Positions 6,179 through 9,495 of a DNA stretch of 9,495 nt are shown one piece after another; the first letter of the stretch is position 1; each line of letters opens with the position of its first letter. This stretch comes from Burkholderiaceae bacterium. Lineage in GTDB: Bacteria > Pseudomonadota > Gammaproteobacteria > Burkholderiales > Burkholderiaceae. The position numbers and the translations under genes are program-made. The notes beneath the pieces were generated by a model. It worked only from the letters and a program-made list of their open reading frames with translations. It ran no database searches and was not told where the DNA came from. The stretch covers positions 1-9,495 of the forward strand of contig CANHLB010000050.1 of the NCBI GenBank assembly GCA_947461335.1, written 5' to 3'.

Positions 6179-7175
6179 AAACGATAGCAAGACGACTTTC
6201 GAAGTTCGTCAAGACCTCAATTACGATGCAACTCGTAAACAAAAATCGAGTGAAAAAACTGCGCGCATTCCAATCAAGATTATTCCATTACAAGAAGTAT
6301 TAAAAAAACCAGATTGGATTCGAGTAAAGGCAGCTTCTGGAAATTCGCGCTTTAACGAGATCAAAAAGATTCTTCGCGAGAATGAATTAGTCACTGTTTG
6401 TGAAGAAGCAAGCTGTCCAAACATTGGCGAGTGCTTTGGTAAGGGTACTGCCACCTTTATGATTATGGGCGATAAGTGCACGCGCCGCTGTCCATTTTGT
6501 GATGTTGGACATGGCAGACCAGATCCGCTTGATCAAAAAGAACCTACTAACTTAGCGCGCACTATTGCTGCACTTAAATTAAATTATGTAGTGATAACCA
6601 GTGTTGATCGTGATGATTTGCGTGATGGTGGTGCTATGCATTTTGTCGATTGTATTTCTCAATCACGCAGTCTTTCTCCAAGCACGCGTATTGAGGTATT
6701 AGTCCCCGACTTTCGTGGGCGCCTTGATAAAGCATTAGATATTTTTGCCGAGCATGCACCAAATGGTTTACCAGATGTGATGAACCATAACTTAGAAACA
6801 GTTCCGCGTCTTTATAAAGAAGCGAGACCAGGCTCTGACTATCTTCACTCTTTAAAGTTATTGAAGGATTTTAAGGAGCGTTTCCCAAGAATTCCGACTA
6901 AGAGCGGCTTAATGGTGGGCCTTGGTGAGACCGATGAAGAAATCTTAGAGGTAATGCGCGATATGCGTGCGCACAATATCGATATGCTAACGATTGGCCA
7001 GTATCTTGCACCTTCCGGACATCATCTTCCTGTGCGTCGTTATGTTCATCCAGATATTTTTAAGATGTTCGAAGAAGAAGCTTATGCTATGGGCTTTTCC
7101 CATGCTGCAGTAGGTGCGATGGTGCGATCTAGTTATCACGCGGATCAACAAGCTCATGGGGCTGGGGTTGTTTAA
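6165..7175 (+). CDS. lipA: Lipoyl synthase (radical SAM)
   Basis: The 336-residue radical-SAM enzyme inserts two sulfurs into protein-bound octanoyl groups, completing lipoate. The auxiliary [4Fe-4S] cluster motif [12 protein letters not shown] (Cys79, Cys84, Cys90) and the radical-SAM motif CTRRCPFC (Cys105, Cys109, Cys112) are intact. The C-terminal RSSYHAD (321-327) supplies the serine that ligates the sacrificial auxiliary cluster. [10 protein letters not shown] (250-259) and [16 protein letters not shown] (275-290) are the expected SAM/substrate motifs. The first 45 residues are a lysine-rich poorly conserved extension. The ATG lies 14 nt inside lipB and there is no other in-frame ATG before the conserved region. 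Its last 20 nt overlap the next lipoprotein gene. Confidence 0.97.
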   Translation: MTINKNDSKTTFEVRQDLNYDATRKQKSSEKTARIPIKIIPLQEVLKKPDWIRVKAASGNSRFNEIKKILRENELVTVCEEASCPNIGECFGKGTATFMIMGDKCTRRCPFCDVGHGRPDPLDQKEPTNLARTIAALKLNYVVITSVDRDDLRDGGAMHFVDCISQSRSLSPSTRIEVLVPDFRGRLDKALDIFAEHAPNGLPDVMNHNLETVPRLYKEARPGSDYLHSLKLLKDFKERFPRIPTKSGLMVGLGETDEEILEVMRDMRAHNIDMLTIGQYLAPSGHHLPVRRYVHPDIFKMFEEEAYAMGFSHAAVGAMVRSSYHADQQAHGAGVV

Positions 7176-7752
7176 ACGCTTTACTAAAGCTGGCGCATTG
7201 CTAGCAACCGTCTTTTTTCTATTAGCCTGCAGTCCGAAATTGGATTGGCGCATTGTTCAATCTCCTCAGGAGCGATATACCGCATTATTTCCAGGTAAGC
7301 CAGATAAGTTAGAGCGCCGCATTCCTTATCAAGAGCAAGAGTTGCAGCAAACCCTTGAGGCAGTCAAAATTGATGATGATATTTATTCAGTTAGTTCGAT
7401 TAAGGTCCCAGTAAGTCAATCTGCAGCTATAGAAAAGATTATTACCCAGTTAAAGTCCAATTTGCTAGATAGAGCTAAGGCGTCAGGGGGTTCAGTTGAG
7501 GAAGAAAGTGCAACCTATCAAACGAGTAGCCATCAGCGTTTAGCAACGCAAGACTATTTTGTCACCATAAAAGCAAATAACAAAATACAGCAACAGATGC
7601 GAGTTCGTTGGATCACTCGTCAAATGGCCAATGGGGATTCATTTATTTATCAAGTCTCAGTCTTGCATGGCAACGCAAATAATGATGATGCGAAAATACT
7701 TTTATCTAAAGAAGAGTATGCAAACTTTTTTAATGAGTTTTATCCAGAGTAA
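7156..7752 (+). CDS. Small predicted lipoprotein of unknown function
   Basis: I do not recognise a family. From the ATG at 7156 the product is 198 residues: a short basic start (KRFTK), a hydrophobic stretch (12-23), and a lipobox LLAC with Cys25 followed by Ser, which predicts an outer-membrane lipoprotein of about 174 mature residues. The mature part opens with [20 protein letters not shown], compatible with a small mixed alpha/beta domain, and has no cysteine after the anchor. The reading frame is open back to 7114, but the lipobox argues for the start at 7156, or TTG at 7168 just behind a G-rich tract. It overlaps lipA by 20 nt and is last in the unit. Its final codons and stop overlap a perfect inverted repeat. 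Confidence 0.75.
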   Translation: MGLGLFKRFTKAGALLATVFFLLACSPKLDWRIVQSPQERYTALFPGKPDKLERRIPYQEQELQQTLEAVKIDDDIYSVSSIKVPVSQSAAIEKIITQLKSNLLDRAKASGGSVEEESATYQTSSHQRLATQDYFVTIKANNKIQQQMRVRWITRQMANGDSFIYQVSVLHGNANNDDAKILLSKEEYANFFNEFYPE

Positions 7753-7766
7753 AACTCATTAAAAAA
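7726..7766. repeat. Perfect 16-bp inverted repeat at convergent gene ends (possible unusual terminator)
   Basis: TTTTTTAATGAGTTTT (7726-7741) and its exact reverse complement (7751-7766) are separated by a 9-nt loop. The left arm lies in the last codons of the lipoprotein gene and the TAA stop begins on the last loop base. It sits between convergent genes, where a bidirectional terminator is expected. However, the arms are T-first and A-last, so neither strand gives a U-tract after the hairpin, and only two G:C pairs support each stem. On the minus strand a weaker AT hairpin (7766-7787 region) is followed by T6, which could end the ubiK transcript. Terminator function is inference; the repeat itself is exact. 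Confidence 0.7.
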
Positions 7767-7784
7767 TAATATAAAGAAAAATTA

Positions 7785-8039
7785 TTAAGATTTTTCTAAT
7801 GCAGCAACCTTAGCTTCAAGGGCCTCTAATTTTTCCCTAGTCTTAGCAAGCACTTTGGATTGCAATTCGAATTCTTCGCGTGTCACCAAATCCATTTTTT
7901 GAAAACCTTGATTCATCATCGCACGCACATTCTTTTCGATCTCTTGTGCTGGCGAATTACGGATGGCATCACCCACTTTGGTTTGCATATCACTTGCGAT
8001 ACGTTGAATTTGTTCGAGGATTTCACCGGGTTTTTGCAT
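7785..8039 (-). CDS. ubiK: Ubiquinone biosynthesis accessory factor UbiK (BMFP-domain, YqiC family)
   Basis: The 84-residue helical protein has an N-terminal amphipathic part (GEILEQIQRIASDM), the conserved centre MDLVTREEFELQSKVLAKTR (49-68) matching the BMFP/YqiC signature LDLVSREEFDVQ, and a C-terminal coiled coil (KLEALEAKVAALEKS) of the kind that trimerises the family. In E. coli UbiK binds UbiJ and the Ubi complex and favours aerobic ubiquinone synthesis; the older name reflects membrane-fusogenic activity. An in-frame ATG at 8072 would add 11 residues. I prefer 8039 because family members begin right before this helix and a possible -10 (TAAAAT, 8095-8090) would give a usable leader. 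Neither start has a clear Shine-Dalgarno. It is monocistronic and convergent with the lipoprotein gene. Confidence 0.88.
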   Translation of the reverse strand: MQKPGEILEQIQRIASDMQTKVGDAIRNSPAQEIEKNVRAMMNQGFQKMDLVTREEFELQSKVLAKTREKLEALEAKVAALEKS

Positions 8040-8117
8040 AGTTGGGATTCGCAGTTCTATAGGTAGTTGCATAAAAGATACATATTGATATTTTATGTTG
8101 GGTACTTAAATCTAGGT

Positions 8118-8148
8118 AAAAAGGCTCAAAATACCTAAAAAAGCTCAA
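8118..8148. repeat. Imperfect 12-bp direct repeat, period 19
   Basis: AAAAAGGCTCAA (8118-8129) and AAAAAAGCTCAA (8137-8148) match at 11 of 12 positions. The first copy is also framed by an inverted pair TAGGTA (8113-8118) / TACCTA (8132-8137). The spacing is near two helical turns, as for tandem protein sites, but no regulator is suggested by the sequence. Confidence 0.45.
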
Positions 8149-8174
8149 TATTCACCCATAGAGTGCAGTATTGG

Positions 8175-8189
8175 GCACCAAAAAAGTGC
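8175..8189. promoter_or_regulatory. NtrC-like binding dyad upstream of porin and P-II gene
   Basis: GCACCAAAAAAGTGC has the GCAC-N7-GTGC arrangement of NtrC sites (consensus GCACCAnnnTGGTGC). The left half matches fully and the right half matches in 4 of 6 bases. It lies 114 bp before the porin ATG, a normal distance for an enhancer-type activator, and the downstream P-II gene is a classic nitrogen-control target. Against it, no canonical sigma-54 promoter is found between it and the porin. Confidence 0.35.
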
Positions 8190-8290
8190 AGATGCATTAA
8201 ATAGGGGAATGGCTTCAATTCCTCTTCTGGGCCGACCCTCATGATCACTCCATGCATTAAGCATTTAACCCATTTTTTATTACCACTAGT

Positions 8291-8296
8291 AAGGAG
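8291..8296 (+). promoter_or_regulatory. Strong Shine-Dalgarno of the porin gene
   Basis: AAGGAG with a 6-nt spacer to the ATG at 8303 fixes the start of the porin and is the best ribosome-binding site in the window. It contrasts with the SD-less starts at 942, 3074 and 4185. Confidence 0.85.
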
Positions 8297-8302
8297 TAAC
8301 AC

Positions 8303-9211
8303 ATGAAAACTTTACGTAAATCTACTCTCGCACTGGCAGCATCAAGCCTTTTAGCGACTTCGGCTTTTGCTCAAACAGCCCCTGCGGCAGAAGCTCCTGA
8401 AGCCAGCCCAATCACAGCAAACGTTACTGTTGTAAATGACTACCGCTATCGTGGTATCAGCCAATCCAACTTTAAGCCTGCTATTCAGGGTGGCTTTGAT
8501 TATGCGCATGAAAGCGGTCTATACATTGGTAACTGGAACAGCTCCATTAGCTGGATCAGTGATGGCTATGGTCAAAACGGTGGATTTTCTGGAAAAGGAA
8601 GTACATATGGCAACGTCAGCGCTCCAATCGAGATGGATTTCTATGCTGGCTTTAAGAAAGAATTGATCGCTGAAGGTTTTGCTACTGATGTCGGTTTCTT
8701 GCAGTACTACTATCCAACTTCCGGTATTCCAAATACAGGCGGCTTAACTGCTAATCCAAATACAAGCGAATTTTATGTTGCTCAAAATTTCACATTTGGT
8801 CCAGTAACTGGCTTTGCAAAAGTTTCGTATGCAGTTTCTACATTGTTTGGAACAGTGAATTCTTCTGGTTCTTACTACCCAGATTTGACAGTGAACTATG
8901 ACACTGGCATTTGGGGATTGGCTTTGAATGGCCACGTTGGTTACCAGTATGTAGCAGGCAATGCTCCAACTGGATCTAATGTAGTTAACTATGTTGGTAA
9001 TTCAGTCTCAGGCGTAAGTAACAGCACTCTGTATTCTTACACCGACTGGAAATTGGGCATCACCAAAGATTTTGGCGGTGGCTTGTCTGGAGCCCTTGCT
9101 TATGTTGGAACTAACGCTGCGACATATAAAGGTGCTTATTCCTACTCTAACCCATCAGGCAATAACTTGGGCAGAGCAACAGGCTTGATTTCCTTAACAA
9201 AAACTTTCTAA
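8303..9211 (+). CDS. TorF/Gcw_chp-family putative outer-membrane porin
   Basis: The 302-residue protein has a clear Sec signal peptide (1-23, cleavage AFA-QT) and an Ala/Pro/Glu-rich linker (24-36). It then has a beta-rich body with the family-typical first strand ANVTVVNDYRYRGISQSN (39-56), FDYAHESGLYIGNWNSSISW (65-84) and MDFYAGFKKEL (111-121). Alternating aromatic/polar strands, Gly/Asn/Ser-rich loops and a C-terminal Phe (SLTKTF) indicate a beta-barrel assembled by the BAM complex. Gcw_chp proteins are often encoded beside P-II/ammonium transporter genes, so nitrogen-compound passage is a plausible but unproven role. A strong Shine-Dalgarno precedes it and the P-II gene follows after 24 nt, with no terminator between, suggesting one mRNA. 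Confidence 0.88.
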   Translation: MKTLRKSTLALAASSLLATSAFAQTAPAAEAPEASPITANVTVVNDYRYRGISQSNFKPAIQGGFDYAHESGLYIGNWNSSISWISDGYGQNGGFSGKGSTYGNVSAPIEMDFYAGFKKELIAEGFATDVGFLQYYYPTSGIPNTGGLTANPNTSEFYVAQNFTFGPVTGFAKVSYAVSTLFGTVNSSGSYYPDLTVNYDTGIWGLALNGHVGYQYVAGNAPTGSNVVNYVGNSVSGVSNSTLYSYTDWKLGITKDFGGGLSGALAYVGTNAATYKGAYSYSNPSGNNLGRATGLISLTKTF

Positions 9212-9223
9212 TTTCCACTCTGA

Positions 9224-9495
<272 letters not shown>

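Larger units (their letters stand above)
8040..8302. other. Regulatory intergenic region between divergent ubiK and porin genes
   Basis: This is the longest non-coding stretch in the window. From left to right it holds a weak possible ubiK -10 (TAAAAT on the minus strand, 8095-8090), an imperfect 12-bp direct repeat of period 19, an NtrC-like dyad at 8175-8189, AGTGCAG twice (8162 and 8185, 23 bp apart), ATGCATTAA twice (8192 and 8252, 60 bp apart), and a strong ribosome-binding site for the porin. I find no GG-N10-GC sigma-54 core on the plus strand and no convincing sigma-70 pair for the porin. No small ORF or RNA gene is evident. Confidence 0.6.

Noticed and set aside
7114..7155. Upstream start of the lipoprotein gene at 7114
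   Set aside because: It would put 14 extra, non-hydrophobic residues ahead of the signal peptide and deepen the lipA overlap; the lipobox position fits the start at 7156 (or TTG 7168) better.
8205..8226. Possible sigma-54 promoter TGGC...TC before the porin
   Set aside because: The -12 element lacks GC at the required N10 spacing; only the TGGC half matches. No other GG-N10-GC occurs on the plus strand in 8073-8302.
8192..8260. ATGCATTAA repeated 60 bp apart
   Set aside because: Two copies of a 9-mer in AT-rich DNA with no symmetry partner or known regulator; listed in the intergenic description but not claimed as an operator.

Overview
The window looks like chromosomal housekeeping DNA from a betaproteobacterium of the Burkholderiaceae. 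A small-genome freshwater Polynucleobacter or close relative is my best guess. This rests on protein flavour, moderate-to-low GC, very tight gene packing, and the combination of a stand-alone HldE-C type adenylyltransferase (rfaE2), a BirA without DNA-binding domain next to a type III pantothenate kinase, a ybeD-lipB-lipA cluster, and a Gcw_chp/TorF porin placed before a P-II gene. No mobile element, RNA gene or CRISPR array is visible.

Layout. Positions 1-848 (minus): an exported Cys-type glutathione peroxidase followed, with a 1-nt overlap, by a FAD-dependent oxidoreductase that runs off the left edge. 942-1430 (plus): rfaE2 for LPS heptose activation. It converges on coaX with overlapping stop codons. 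1427-3036 (minus): birA then coaX, overlapping by ATGA. 3074-4168 (plus): a multi-membrane VanZ-family protein, divergent from birA across only 37 bp. 4185-7752 (plus): a compact run of [2Fe-2S] ferredoxin, alpha/beta hydrolase, ybeD, lipB, lipA and a small unknown lipoprotein, with gaps of 8-23 nt or overlaps. 7785-8039 (minus): ubiK, converging on the lipoprotein gene across a perfect 16-bp inverted repeat. 8303-9495 (plus): TorF-type porin and the start of a P-II (GlnK/GlnB) gene, probably one transcript. The 8040-8302 gap upstream holds short repeats and an NtrC-like dyad.

Functions. Much of the window makes or attaches protein cofactors: biotin ligation (BirA), the first step of CoA synthesis (CoaX), lipoate synthesis and transfer (YbeD, LipB, LipA), and a ubiquinone accessory factor (UbiK). 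The right end is nitrogen-status signalling coupled to an outer-membrane porin.

The signal I consider most worth a second look is not a gene. Four genes that are, or could be, first in a transcript and lack a usable Shine-Dalgarno (rfaE2, birA, vanZ, ferredoxin) each carry a -10-like hexamer (TAATAT, TACAAT, TAGAAT, TATAAT) exactly 12 to 7 nt upstream of the A of ATG. This geometry predicts transcription starting at the start codon, that is, leaderless mRNAs. Genes with clear ribosome-binding sites (porin, P-II) do not show it. I see no clearly new defence or mobile system.
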